NCBI GenBank assembly: GCA_040399685.1
Contig: JBBART010000009.1
Span: forward strand, 62,001-126,000
From: CAIQQQ01 sp040399685
GTDB lineage: Bacteria; Pseudomonadota; Alphaproteobacteria; Acetobacterales; Acetobacteraceae
Direction of reading: 5' to 3'
DNA: 64,000 nt
The notes beneath the pieces were generated by a model. It made no database searches. It was not told where the DNA came from and worked only from the letters and a program-made list of their open reading frames with translations. How positions within the stretch are numbered: the first letter of the stretch is position 1; each line of letters starts with the position of its first letter. The translations under genes and the position numbers were made by a program. Positions 43,099 to 51,441 of this stretch are shown one piece after another.

Positions 43099-43695
43099 AT
43101 GCATCATCATTCCTCCCACAGCCGCTCCGGTCGGCATGATTCCGGACACCGCTTCGCCCGCGGCGAACGACGCCATGGCGCGCTTGACCACGATACACGG
43201 CCGCACGGCGGCGGCGGCGGTCGCGCCGGGCTGGGGCGGTTCTTCGCCCATGGCGATCTTCGGCTGGTCATCCTCAATCTGATCGCCGCCAAGCCCAGCC
43301 ATGGCTACGAGATCATCAAGGCCATCGAGGAGCAGGTCGCCGGCGCCTACAGCCCCAGCCCAGGCGTGGTCTACCCAACGCTGACCCTGCTTGAGGAACT
43401 CGGCTACGTCGTCGTCAACGCCACCGACGGCACCAAAAAACTGCATAGCATCAGCCCCCAGGGCGAGGCGTTCCTCGAAGCCAACCGTCCAACGCTGAAT
43501 GGCCTGCTCGCCCGGATGTCCGAAGCCAGTCAAAGGCATGGCCATGACCAGGCGCCGCAGATCATCCGCGCCATGGAGAACCTGAAGCTCGCCCTCCGCC
43601 TGCGCCTGTCCGCCAGACCGCTCGGCCCACAGCAGATCGACGCCATCGCCACAGCGATCGACGCAGCCGCGGGCGCCGTGGAGAAAGTTCAATGA
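43099..43695 (+). CDS. PadR-family regulator with histidine-rich N-terminus (YqjI-like)
   Basis: 198-residue DNA-binding regulator. Residues 1-45 are rich in His, Arg and Gly (HHHSSHSRSGRHDSGHRF and HGALDHDTRPHGGGGG), a metal-binding extension. Residues about 46-120 form the PadR winged helix: FFAHGDLRLVILNLIAAKPSHGYEIIKAIEEQV, then SPSPGVVYPTLTLLEELGYV. The combination matches YqjI, a nickel-responsive repressor that controls a ferric-siderophore reductase. A long C-terminal helix follows. Its gene overlaps the DUF2218 gene (ATGA) and has a strong dyad upstream. Confidence 0.83.
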   Translation: MHHHSSHSRSGRHDSGHRFARGERRHGALDHDTRPHGGGGGRAGLGRFFAHGDLRLVILNLIAAKPSHGYEIIKAIEEQVAGAYSPSPGVVYPTLTLLEELGYVVVNATDGTKKLHSISPQGEAFLEANRPTLNGLLARMSEASQRHGHDQAPQIIRAMENLKLALRLRLSARPLGPQQIDAIATAIDAAAGAVEKVQ

Positions 43696-44003
43696 CCGAT
43701 CCCTCACCCGCCCTGATGTCCGAGGCGTTCGTGACCACGCCCCTGCCCGCCCGCTATCTCGGCCAGCTCTGCAAGCATTTCGAGCACAAGCTCCCGGTCA
43801 CGCTCGAAGAACGCCGGGGACGGATCGAATTCTCCAGCGGTGTGTGCGAGCTCGACGTGCCCGACGGGGCGCACGCCCTGCACATGCGCGTCATCGCCCA
43901 TGCGCCGGCCGGACTGGCATCGCTGGAGGATGTCGTCACCCGCCATCTGGTGCGCTTCGCCTTCCGCGAAACGCTTGACGTGCGATGGAACAAGCTGGGC
44001 TGA
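43692..44003 (+). CDS. DUF2218 domain protein
   Basis: 103-residue protein, DUF2218 family. The markers are YLGQLCKHFEHKLPVTLEERRGRIEF (about 21-46) and the C-terminal LVRFAFRETLDVRWNKLG. This domain often accompanies siderophore-interacting or iron-related proteins, as a fusion or neighbour. Here it is coupled to the YqjI-like repressor, so it is a likely target of metal-dependent control. No siderophore reductase gene is visible in the window. Confidence 0.8.
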   Translation: MTDPSPALMSEAFVTTPLPARYLGQLCKHFEHKLPVTLEERRGRIEFSSGVCELDVPDGAHALHMRVIAHAPAGLASLEDVVTRHLVRFAFRETLDVRWNKLG

Positions 44004-44092
44004 CAACCACTTGCTGACAAAAGGCTGGCGGCTTTTGCTGAAGCGCGATTTGGCCTAGATCAACGCCGACACTCATTCCGGAGATTACGATT

Positions 44093-45109
44093 TTGCTCAG
44101 ACGCTCCCTGCTTGCGCGCATCGCGGCCCTGTCGGCGATCACACTGCCGGCTCGGGCGCAGTCCGCGGTTGTGGCGCGGCTGGGCGTGATCCCCATCATG
44201 GGCGCGGCGCCGCTTTATGTGGCGCAGCGCGAGAACTGGCTGCAGGAGCGCGGCCTGAAACTCGCGATCACAACCTTCGAATCAGGGCCGAACATGATCG
44301 CGGCCCTCGCCTCCGGCACCATCGACATCTATGTCGCCGGCGTGGCCCCGCTGGCGGTGGCGCGTGCGCGCGGCGTTGACGTGCGGGTGGTGGCCGCCAC
44401 CGCGATCAACGAGAACGTGTTTGTCGGCAGCGCCAAACTTTCCGGCTACTTCAAGCCCGACGTCACGCCCGCCGCAGCCTTTCACGCCTTTCGCGCGGCA
44501 AGTGGGAAACCCGCAAGGCTGGCCACCCAGCCCGCCGGCTCGGTGCCGAACACCACGCTGCAATACTGGCTGCGCGAGGTGGCCAAGGCCGACCCCGCCG
44601 ATTATGAGATCGTGCCGATGGGCATCGACGCGACCCAGCAGGCCATGCTGGCCGGTGCGATGGACGGCGCCTCCGTGCGCGAACCGGCCGTGACGATCAT
44701 CACGGACCGCAATCCCGGCATCAAGCTTCTGGCCTTGGGCGACGTGATGTTCCCCGGCCAGCCTGGCACCGTGGTGGCCGTGTCCGGTGCGTTCATGACG
44801 GCGCATCCTGACGCCGTGCAGGCCCTGGTCAGCGGATTGGTGAAGGCCGGCGCACTGCTCGCCCACACCCCGGAGCGCGCCATTCCCGCGATTGTCGACG
44901 CGCTCGGCAAGGGCATTGTGGAACCGGACACCATCCGCCGGGCGCTGGCATCGAAGGCCGTCAACTTCCAGATCGATCCACGCGCGATTTTCGATGCTGC
45001 GCGGAAAATGCAATCCTATCAGGTGAAGCTGGGATCGTTGGACAAGGACGTCACGTTCGACGGCCTGTTCGACAACAGCTTCTACGAAGCCGCGCTGGCT
45101 GGCCGCTGA
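44093..45109 (+). CDS. ABC substrate-binding protein (nitrate/sulfonate/taurine type)
   Basis: Periplasmic binding protein of 338 residues. It starts at a TTG (44093-44095) with GGAG 9 bases upstream and has a signal peptide ending ARA. The mature protein shows LGVIPIMGAAPLYVAQRENWLQERGL and ALASGTIDIYVAGVAPLAVARARGVDVRVVAA (about 66-97), the NMT1/SsuA-like fold. It leads a three-gene ABC operon with permease and ATPase directly downstream. Ligand class (sulfonate, nitrate, aminopyrimidine, riboflavin) is not resolved. Confidence 0.85.
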   Translation: MLRRSLLARIAALSAITLPARAQSAVVARLGVIPIMGAAPLYVAQRENWLQERGLKLAITTFESGPNMIAALASGTIDIYVAGVAPLAVARARGVDVRVVAATAINENVFVGSAKLSGYFKPDVTPAAAFHAFRAASGKPARLATQPAGSVPNTTLQYWLREVAKADPADYEIVPMGIDATQQAMLAGAMDGASVREPAVTIITDRNPGIKLLALGDVMFPGQPGTVVAVSGAFMTAHPDAVQALVSGLVKAGALLAHTPERAIPAIVDALGKGIVEPDTIRRALASKAVNFQIDPRAIFDAARKMQSYQVKLGSLDKDVTFDGLFDNSFYEAALAGR

Positions 45110-45110
45110 C

Positions 45111-45860
45111 ATGCAGTGGCGGCGCAGCCTGGCGGCGGGCTTCGGCCTGTTGGTGTTCTTTGCCTTCTGGGAAGCACTGCCGCGCCTCGGCTGGGTAAAT
45201 CCCATTCTGATGCCGGCGCCGAGCGCCCTGCCCTCGGCCTTCCTGAAGGAATGGCGCAGCGGCATCTGGCTGGAATCCGTCGAAATGAGCCTGAGCCACT
45301 ATGTGGTCGGGCTCGGTGTCGGAATTGTCTTGGGCGTGGCGCTTGGGATTTTGGTTGGCATGTCCAACACCGCCGAGGCGCTGACCGGCTGGGTGGTGCG
45401 CCTGCTGCGGCCCATCCCGGGGCTGGCCTGGGTGCCGTTCGCCATCATCTGGTTTGGCGTCAACACCGAGGCAGCCGTCTTCATCATTGCCATCGGCGTG
45501 TTCTGGATCGTGTTCTTCGCGGCCAACGGGGCCGTGCGCGCGGTGGACCGCGACCTGATCGAGGTGGCGCAGGCGTTCGGCTTCACCTCGCCGTGGTCTC
45601 GGCTGACCAAGATCGTCTTCCCCGCGTCTCTGCCGGGCATTCTGGTGGGGGTGCGCACATCGCTGGGGCAGGCGTGGATGGCGGTGGTGGCGTCCGAGAT
45701 CTTCGGCGTTCCGGGCGTCGGGCAACGCATGATGCAGGCCTCAAGCCTGCTGTCGACGGATCTGGTGGTTGTCTACATGCTGACCATGGCGGCCTTGTAC
45801 GGCCTGTTCGACACAGGCTTCATGGCCACGCAACACTGGCTGCTGCGGTGGAAGCCATGA
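45111..45860 (+). CDS. ABC transporter permease (SsuC/TauC-like)
   Basis: 249-residue inner-membrane permease with about six helices. EAA-loop type motif EVAQAFGFTSPWSRLTKIVFPASLPGILVGVRTSLGQAWMAVVASEIF (about 147-193) is typical of SsuC/TauC. The start ATG lies one base after the binding-protein stop. The ATPase gene begins inside its last codons. It belongs to the same transporter. Confidence 0.9.
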   Translation: MQWRRSLAAGFGLLVFFAFWEALPRLGWVNPILMPAPSALPSAFLKEWRSGIWLESVEMSLSHYVVGLGVGIVLGVALGILVGMSNTAEALTGWVVRLLRPIPGLAWVPFAIIWFGVNTEAAVFIIAIGVFWIVFFAANGAVRAVDRDLIEVAQAFGFTSPWSRLTKIVFPASLPGILVGVRTSLGQAWMAVVASEIFGVPGVGQRMMQASSLLSTDLVVVYMLTMAALYGLFDTGFMATQHWLLRWKP

Positions 45861-46603
45861 TCAACATCGAAAACCTGTCCGTCGTCTTCGAGCGGGACGG
45901 ACAGCGCAATACCGTGCTCCAAAACCTCAACCTTGTGATCCCGGACGGGGAGTTCCTCGCCATTGTGGGGCCCTCGGGCGTGGGCAAGTCCACGTTGCTG
46001 CGCGTGCTGGCTGGCCTGGCGAAGCCGGGCACCGGGTCCGCGCACTTGCCAGCCCCCGCCCCAGGCCGCCAATCCGTGGCGCTGGTGTTTCAGGATGCGC
46101 GGCTGCTGCCCTGGCGGCGCGTGATTGCCAATGTGGCCTTTGGCCTCGAAAGACTCGGCCTGAAACGGGCGGACAGGCTTGCCAAGGCGCAGGCCATGCT
46201 CGATCTCGTGGGACTGGGCGATCTGGCCACGCGGTGGCCGCATCAATTGTCAGGCGGCCAGCGCCAGCGCGTCGCCCTGGCCCGCGCCCTCGCGGTTGAG
46301 CCGGACATCCTGTTGATGGACGAGCCGTTCTCAGCGCTCGATGCCGTCAGCCGCGAAGGATTGCAGGACGAATTGGTCCGCATCTGGCAGACCACCGGCA
46401 AAACCATCCTGTTTGTGACGCATGATATCGCCGAAGCCGCCCATGTCGCCTCGCGCATCATCATGCTGGGCGGCACACCGGGCCGGGTTGTGGCCGAAAG
46501 GCTGGCCGGCGAACCGCATCCACGTCTGCGGCAGGGGCCGGATTCCGCCGAACTGACAGCGAAGCTCCGTGCGGATTTCTGGACCGAAGACTTTTCGATC
46601 TGA
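45857..46603 (+). CDS. ABC transporter ATP-binding protein (SsuB/TauB-like)
   Basis: 248-residue ATPase of the same importer. Walker A GPSGVGKST (about 36-44), signature LSGGQRQRVALARALA (about 132-147), Walker B LLMDEPFSALDA and the switch histidine in FVTHDIAEAA. The start ATG 45857-45859 overlaps the permease stop (ATGA). The C-terminal 20 residues resemble those of TauB/SsuB relatives. Confidence 0.9.
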   Translation: MINIENLSVVFERDGQRNTVLQNLNLVIPDGEFLAIVGPSGVGKSTLLRVLAGLAKPGTGSAHLPAPAPGRQSVALVFQDARLLPWRRVIANVAFGLERLGLKRADRLAKAQAMLDLVGLGDLATRWPHQLSGGQRQRVALARALAVEPDILLMDEPFSALDAVSREGLQDELVRIWQTTGKTILFVTHDIAEAAHVASRIIMLGGTPGRVVAERLAGEPHPRLRQGPDSAELTAKLRADFWTEDFSI

Positions 46604-46672
46604 GACAAACACCACGCACAGCGGAGAGCGGGGTGGCTACCTCCGTCAGCAGCCGTCCCGCTCCCAAGCGTG

Positions 46673-47767
46673 TTACAGCCGGGCCAAGCCGGCACGCAGA
46701 TACGGCCCCGGAATATCCAGCGGCGCGCCCAACGCCAGGGCGGCCCGCAGCGGCCAGATCGGATCCGCCAGGATGGCGCGGGCGATGAACACCAGATCGG
46801 CGCGCTCGTTGCCCAGGATTTCCTCGGCGTGCTCCGGCGTGGTGATCAGCCCGACAGCCCCGGTGGCGATACCCACTTCGCGGCGCACCGCTTCGGCGAA
46901 CGGCACCTGATAGCCCGGATGCAAGGATGGAATCACCGGACCGGCCGCCAGAATGCCGCCCGACGAACAGTCGATCAGATCGACCTTGCCGGTGGCCTTG
47001 AGCAGATGGCACAGCGCCACCGTGTCTTCGATGGTGATGCCGCCGGCCATCCAGTCCACCGACGAGACGCGCACGAACAGCGGCAGATCGTCCGGCCATT
47101 CCTCACGAATGGCGTCGATCGTCTCCAGCAGCGCCCGGGCGCGGCCGGCGAGATCGCCGCCATATTCGTCGTTGCGGGTGTTCGACAATGGCGAAAGGAA
47201 GCTGTGCAGCAGATAGCCATGCGCCGCATGGACCTCGATCACCTTGAAGCCGGCATCGCGGGCCATCGCCGCAGTGGCACGGAACTGCGCGACCACCGTG
47301 GCGATATCGGCCACCGACATCACGTGCGGCACGGTGGCAGCCTCGCTGAACGGCAGCGCGCTCGGCCCCCATGGCTCCCAGCCGCCTTCGGAGATCGGGA
47401 TGGGGGAGCCACTTTTCTCCCACGGACGGTTGGAACTGGCCTTGCGGCCGGCATGGGCGATCTGCAGGCCTGGCACGGCGCCGCCCATCGTGATGACGGC
47501 GGCCAGGCGGGTGAGATGGGCCTTCTGCTCCTCGGTGTTCAGCTCAAGGCAGCCCGGCGTGATGCGACCAAGCGCCGACACATGGGTGGCCTCGGTGAAC
47601 ACCATGCCGGCGCCGCCGACGGCCCGCGCTCCGAGATGCTGGACGTGCCAATCCGTGCCGAGACCGTCGACCGCGCTGTATTGACACATCGGCGCCACGG
47701 CAATCCGGTTGCGGGCCGTGACCGAGCGGAATGTGATAGGCTGGAATAATTTCGGAATGCGGGACAT
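46673..47767 (-). CDS. NADH:flavin oxidoreductase, old yellow enzyme family (YqjM/XenA-like)
   Basis: FMN-containing ene reductase of about 364 residues. LFQPITFRSVTARNRIAVAPMCQYSA (about 6-31) carries the conserved cysteine, QIAHAGRKASSNRPWE (about 101-116) the YqjM-type motif, and VIEVHAAHGYLLHSFLSPLSNTRNDEYGG (about 172-200) the substrate histidine/tyrosine block. A DLVFIARAILADPIWPLRAA C-terminus closes the barrel. The start is ATG 47765-47767. It reads divergently from pdxY. Confidence 0.89.
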   Translation of the reverse strand: MSRIPKLFQPITFRSVTARNRIAVAPMCQYSAVDGLGTDWHVQHLGARAVGGAGMVFTEATHVSALGRITPGCLELNTEEQKAHLTRLAAVITMGGAVPGLQIAHAGRKASSNRPWEKSGSPIPISEGGWEPWGPSALPFSEAATVPHVMSVADIATVVAQFRATAAMARDAGFKVIEVHAAHGYLLHSFLSPLSNTRNDEYGGDLAGRARALLETIDAIREEWPDDLPLFVRVSSVDWMAGGITIEDTVALCHLLKATGKVDLIDCSSGGILAAGPVIPSLHPGYQVPFAEAVRREVGIATGAVGLITTPEHAEEILGNERADLVFIARAILADPIWPLRAALALGAPLDIPGPYLRAGLARL

Positions 47768-47861
47768 GAATAGCCTTGTGTAAGATGTCGCGCCGTAATT
47801 TGACGCGAATGCGCCCAAATGCCTAGCCTCCGCCCCATAAGTGCCGGAAATGGAATGAAGT

Positions 47862-47957
47862 ATGCGCCTGCTCGGAACGATCGCCACTGTCAAAGGCGAA
47901 GGATTTAATGATGGCATCACTGGGCTGATCGCTGCCAATACCGGGCTTGACGCCTGA
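47862..47957 (+). CDS. Possible 31-residue leader or small protein before pdxY
   Basis: ATG 47862-47864 to TGA 47955-47957 encodes MRLLGTIATVKGEGFND and a further 14 residues. A GGAATGAAGT stretch precedes it, whereas pdxY, starting one base after the stop, has no ribosome-binding site of its own. Translation of this frame could therefore feed pdxY by reinitiation. No homologue is recognised, and chance cannot be excluded. Confidence 0.35.
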   Translation: MRLLGTIATVKGEGFNDGITGLIAANTGLDA

Positions 47958-47958
47958 A

Positions 47959-48807
47959 ATGAACATCCTGTCGATCCAATCCTGGGTGTCCTACGGCCAT
48001 GTCGGCAACGCCAGCGCCGTGTTTCCGCTGCAACGGCTGGGGGCCGAGGTCTGGGCGGTCAACACCGTGCAGTTCTCCAATCACACCGGCTATGGCGACT
48101 GGACCGGACAGGTGTTCTCCGGCGCCACCGTCTCCGCCCTGATCGACGGCATCGCGGCACGCGGCGTGCTGCCGCGCTGTGATGCCGTTCTGTCCGGCTA
48201 CATGGGCGACGCCGCGATCGGCACCGCGATCGTGGAAGCCGTGGCGCGGGTGAAGGCGGCCAACCCCAACGCGCTGTATTGCTGCGACCCGGTGCTGGGC
48301 GATGACGGCACTGGGCTTTACGTCCGCCCCGGCATCGACGCCTTCATGCGCGATCACGCCCTGCGCGTGGCCGACATCGCCACCCCCAACCGGTTCGAAT
48401 TGCAGCATTTGACCGGCATGCCCACCACCACCTTGGCCGAGACGAAGGCGGCCGTGCTGCGGCTTCAGGCGCTCGGGCCGCGCATCGTGCTGGTGACCAG
48501 CCTGCGCACCGATGACACGCCCGACGATATGATCGACATGCTGGCAGCCGACGGTGACGCATTCCATCTGCTGCGCACGCCGATGCTGAATGTCACCGTC
48601 AACGGCGCCGGCGATGCCATCACCGCGCTGTTTTTGTTCCACTGCCTGAATTCGGGCAGCGCCGCCCTGGCCCTGTCAGCCGCCGGCAGTTCGGTGTGGG
48701 GCCTGCTGCGCCGCACCGCCGAAGCCGGATCGCGGGAAATCCTGACCGTGGCGGCGCAGGACGAATTCGTCATGCCGAGCCGGAACTTCGCCACGATTGC
48801 TTGTTAA
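47959..48807 (+). CDS. pdxY: Pyridoxal kinase
   Basis: Ribokinase-fold kinase, 282 residues, phosphorylating pyridoxal to PLP in the salvage pathway. MNILSIQSWVSYGHVGNASAVFPLQRLG at the N-terminus (with the GHVGN substrate motif), YCCDPVLGDDGTGLYVRPG (about 110-128) and the catalytic-loop TVNGAGDAITALFLFHCL (about 212-229, anion hole and general base Asp) identify it. It lies directly after a small frame and has a weak ribosome-binding site. Downstream is repeat copy 5. Confidence 0.92.
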   Translation: MNILSIQSWVSYGHVGNASAVFPLQRLGAEVWAVNTVQFSNHTGYGDWTGQVFSGATVSALIDGIAARGVLPRCDAVLSGYMGDAAIGTAIVEAVARVKAANPNALYCCDPVLGDDGTGLYVRPGIDAFMRDHALRVADIATPNRFELQHLTGMPTTTLAETKAAVLRLQALGPRIVLVTSLRTDDTPDDMIDMLAADGDAFHLLRTPMLNVTVNGAGDAITALFLFHCLNSGSAALALSAAGSSVWGLLRRTAEAGSREILTVAAQDEFVMPSRNFATIAC

Positions 48808-48835
48808 ACATGTGGAACTTATGCGGGAGAAAGGC

Positions 48836-48950
48836 CTTCTTTTTCTGAAGAAAAAGAAGCAAAAAGACTTTCATCCATGATCCGTGTCACGTCTCCCGCG
48901 CGATACGCGTTCAATGGGTAAAGTTTTTTGGTTCTTTTTTCAAAAAAGAA
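48836..48950 (+). repeat. Bipartite hairpin repeat, copy 5
   Basis: Left palindrome CTTCTTTTTCT (48836-48846), GA, AGAAAAAGAAG (48849-48859). Right palindrome TTCTTTTTT (48932-48940), C, AAAAAAGAA (48942-48950), one of the shorter right arms. It begins 28 bases after the pdxY stop and lies between two plus-strand genes. The spacer is GC-rich and unlike the others. Confidence 0.88.
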
Positions 48951-49011
48951 TAAACCCTGCCGCTGTTGAATATTTCAACTTTGAATTTGCAGCAACAATT
49001 TGGGTCACTTC

Positions 49012-50766
49012 ATGCGCTTTCTGAAGGTTTATGGTCGCGTTATGTTCATGCTGGGACGCGACCTGCGGGTTGCTGCCTGGCTGAGTGGCGCCAACATCCT
49101 GGTCGCGCTGATGCAGTTCCTCGATCCGCTGTTGTTCGGCCGTGTGATCGAGATGATTTCCAAAGCCGACACCCTGCCCGAAGGCGCTTTGTGGAGCCAG
49201 GCCGCCGGGCTTCTCGGCGTGTGGGCGGCCCTAGGCGCCACCGCCATCGGCGCCAACATCTTCGTGGCCCTTCATGCGGAGCGACTGGCCCATCGCAACC
49301 GCCTGAAATCCATGCACCAGTTCTTCGCCCATGTGCTCAGCCTGCCGCCGTCGTTTCACGGCGAGGCGCAGTCCGGGCGGTTGATGAAGGTGATGCTGTC
49401 CGGCGCCGACGGTATGTTCGGCATCTGGCTCACCTTTTTCCGCGAGGCGTTGGCCATTTTCGTCTCGCTGCTGGTGCTGCTGCCGCTGACGATGTTCATC
49501 AACTGGCGCCTGTCGATCGCACTTGTGGTGCTGGTGGTGTTGTTCTGCGTGGTGACGTTCTTCGTCATAGGCCGCACGGAAGCGGGCCAACTTCGCGCCC
49601 AGGGCTTCCAGGGCCGGCTGGTGGGCACGGCACAGGATGCGCTGTCGAACGTGGTTGTGGTGCAGAGCTTCTCGCGGCTGAAGGCGGAGATGGTGCTGTT
49701 TGACGACATCATCAAACAGGTGATCTCCAACCAGTTTCCAGTGCTGAACTGGTGGGCTGTGGTCAATGTCATGACTCGTGGCTCCAGCACCATCGCTGTC
49801 ATCAGCATCGTAGCGCTTGGCACCTGGTTGCATGCGCATAACCAGGCCAGCGTGGGTGAGGTGGTGAGCTTCATGGGTCTGGCCACCATGCTGATCGGCC
49901 GGCTGGATGGTGCGATGGGCTTCGCGTCACGGCTGTTCTTCGAGGCGCCCAACATCCGCGAATATTTCTCCGTGCTGGACACCGCCAGCACCGTGCCCGA
50001 GCGGGAGGACGCAATGGATCTGCCGCGCGGTCCTGGCGAGGTGCGCTTCGAGAGCATAAAATTCGGCTATCCGCGCGCGCCGGTGATCCTCAACGGGGTC
50101 GATTTCGTGGCCGCCCCCGGCAGCACCGTGGCCCTGGTGGGCCAGACCGGGGCCGGAAAATCCACCGTTATGGCCCTGTTGCAACGGCTGTGGGACCCCG
50201 ACGAAGGCCGCATCCTGATCGATGGGCACGATATTCGCGGCATCACCATCGACAGCCTGCGCCATTCCATCGGTGTGGTGTTTCAGGACAGCATGCTGCT
50301 GAACCGCTCGATCCGCGACAACCTTCTGGTTGGCCGGCCGGATGCCAGTGAGGCCGATATCGAACGCGCCTGCCGGCTGGCGGAAGCGCATGATTTCATC
50401 CTGCGCCAGCCGCAGGGCTACGAGACGATGGTCGGCGAGCGCGGCACCACCCTGTCCGGCGGCCAGCGCCAGCGTCTGGCGATTGCGCGCGCATTGCTGA
50501 AAGACCCGCCGATCCTGATTCTGGACGAGGCCACCAGCGCCCTGGACGCCGCCACCGAGGCCCGTGTCAGCCGTGCCCTGAAGGCGCTGATGCGAGGACG
50601 CACCACGTTCATCATCGCTCACCGCCTGTCGACGGTGCGTGACGCCGATGAGATCCTGGTGTTCGAAAACGGCGAGATCGTCGAGCGCGGCAGTTTCGAG
50701 GGACTTCTCATGCGCAAGGGAATATTCGCCGATCTGGTGGCGACTCAATTGGAGCACGCCGCCTAA
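49012..50766 (+). CDS. ABC exporter, NdvA/ChvA-like (beta-1,2-glucan exporter type)
   Basis: Fused permease-ATPase half transporter of about 584 residues. Six membrane helices lie in residues about 20-310. The ATPase has Walker A GQTGAGKST (about 377), signature LSGGQRQRLAIARALL (about 482), Walker B LILDEATSALDA and the H-loop in FIIAHRLSTV. Length and blocks such as QYPVLxWW-like NQFPVLNWWAVVN, FEAPNIREYFSVLD and LMNRSI-like MLLNRSIRDN match NdvA/ChvA, which exports cyclic beta-1,2-glucans. The ATG at 49012 is taken; a TTG at 49000 is an alternative. No glucan synthase (ndvB) is nearby. Confidence 0.84.
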   Translation: MRFLKVYGRVMFMLGRDLRVAAWLSGANILVALMQFLDPLLFGRVIEMISKADTLPEGALWSQAAGLLGVWAALGATAIGANIFVALHAERLAHRNRLKSMHQFFAHVLSLPPSFHGEAQSGRLMKVMLSGADGMFGIWLTFFREALAIFVSLLVLLPLTMFINWRLSIALVVLVVLFCVVTFFVIGRTEAGQLRAQGFQGRLVGTAQDALSNVVVVQSFSRLKAEMVLFDDIIKQVISNQFPVLNWWAVVNVMTRGSSTIAVISIVALGTWLHAHNQASVGEVVSFMGLATMLIGRLDGAMGFASRLFFEAPNIREYFSVLDTASTVPEREDAMDLPRGPGEVRFESIKFGYPRAPVILNGVDFVAAPGSTVALVGQTGAGKSTVMALLQRLWDPDEGRILIDGHDIRGITIDSLRHSIGVVFQDSMLLNRSIRDNLLVGRPDASEADIERACRLAEAHDFILRQPQGYETMVGERGTTLSGGQRQRLAIARALLKDPPILILDEATSALDAATEARVSRALKALMRGRTTFIIAHRLSTVRDADEILVFENGEIVERGSFEGLLMRKGIFADLVATQLEHAA

Positions 50767-50922
50767 ATCCTATGCAGCGTCTTGGTTTTTCACAATATGT
50801 TGTACCGCACGGCTGTTTCTTGCGTCGATGCTTCCATAAGGCGCAGTCTTGGGGCCCAACCAAGAAGCGGCGTGCCCAGGCCCCAGCCACGGCAATGATC
50901 GCTCGCACCGGAGATCCAAGCC

Positions 50923-51357
50923 ATGACGATAGCTGCCATCCTCAAGCTCAAGGGCTCTGACGTCACATCCGTCAGCCCGCACGCGACGATTGCCGAAGTG
51001 GCGCACATGCTCGCCACCCGGCGGATCGGCGCCGTGGTGGTGTGCAACGAGCGCGGCGACCTGATGGGCATCCTGAGTGAGCGGGACATCGTGCGGCTGC
51101 TGGCTGCCCAAGGCGCCAGCACGCTGGACCAGCATGCCGAACATCTCATGACCCGCCACGTCACCACCGCCACCCCGCGCACCACCGTGACCGAGGCCAC
51201 CGTGATGATGACCTGCGGCCGGTTCCGCCACCTGCCGGTGATGGAACAGGGGCGTCTGGTGGGCCTGGTGAGCATTGGCGACGTGGTGAAGGCACGAATG
51301 ATCCAGCAGGAGAGCGAAGTCGACAGCCTGAAGGCCTACGTATCCGGCGCGTCCTGA
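50923..51357 (+). CDS. CBS-domain pair protein
   Basis: 144-residue protein made of two CBS motifs (about residues 8-65 and 75-135), the Bateman module that binds adenosine nucleotides. VSPHATIAEVAHMLATRRIGAVVVCN and LMGILSERDIVRLLA form the first, MTRHVTTATPRTTVTEATVMM and FRHLPVMEQGRLVGLVSIGDVVK the second. Small stand-alone CBS proteins of this kind are common and of unknown target. A bidirectional terminator follows. Confidence 0.88.
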   Translation: MTIAAILKLKGSDVTSVSPHATIAEVAHMLATRRIGAVVVCNERGDLMGILSERDIVRLLAAQGASTLDQHAEHLMTRHVTTATPRTTVTEATVMMTCGRFRHLPVMEQGRLVGLVSIGDVVKARMIQQESEVDSLKAYVSGAS

Positions 51358-51382
51358 CGCTGCTTCATCATAGTGCACAATG

Positions 51383-51417
51383 AAACGAGGCCAGAACCGT
51401 TGTTCTGGCCTCGTTTT
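51383..51417. terminator. Bidirectional terminator
   Basis: A 15-base arm beginning AAACGAGGCC (51383-51397) pairs with its inverse ending GGCCTCGTTT (51402-51416) around a CGTT loop, with T residues after the stem on both strands. It lies between the CBS-protein gene (plus) and a minus-strand gene. Confidence 0.9.
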
Positions 51418-51441
51418 CCAGGCTGATCGCGTTGGCGGGTT

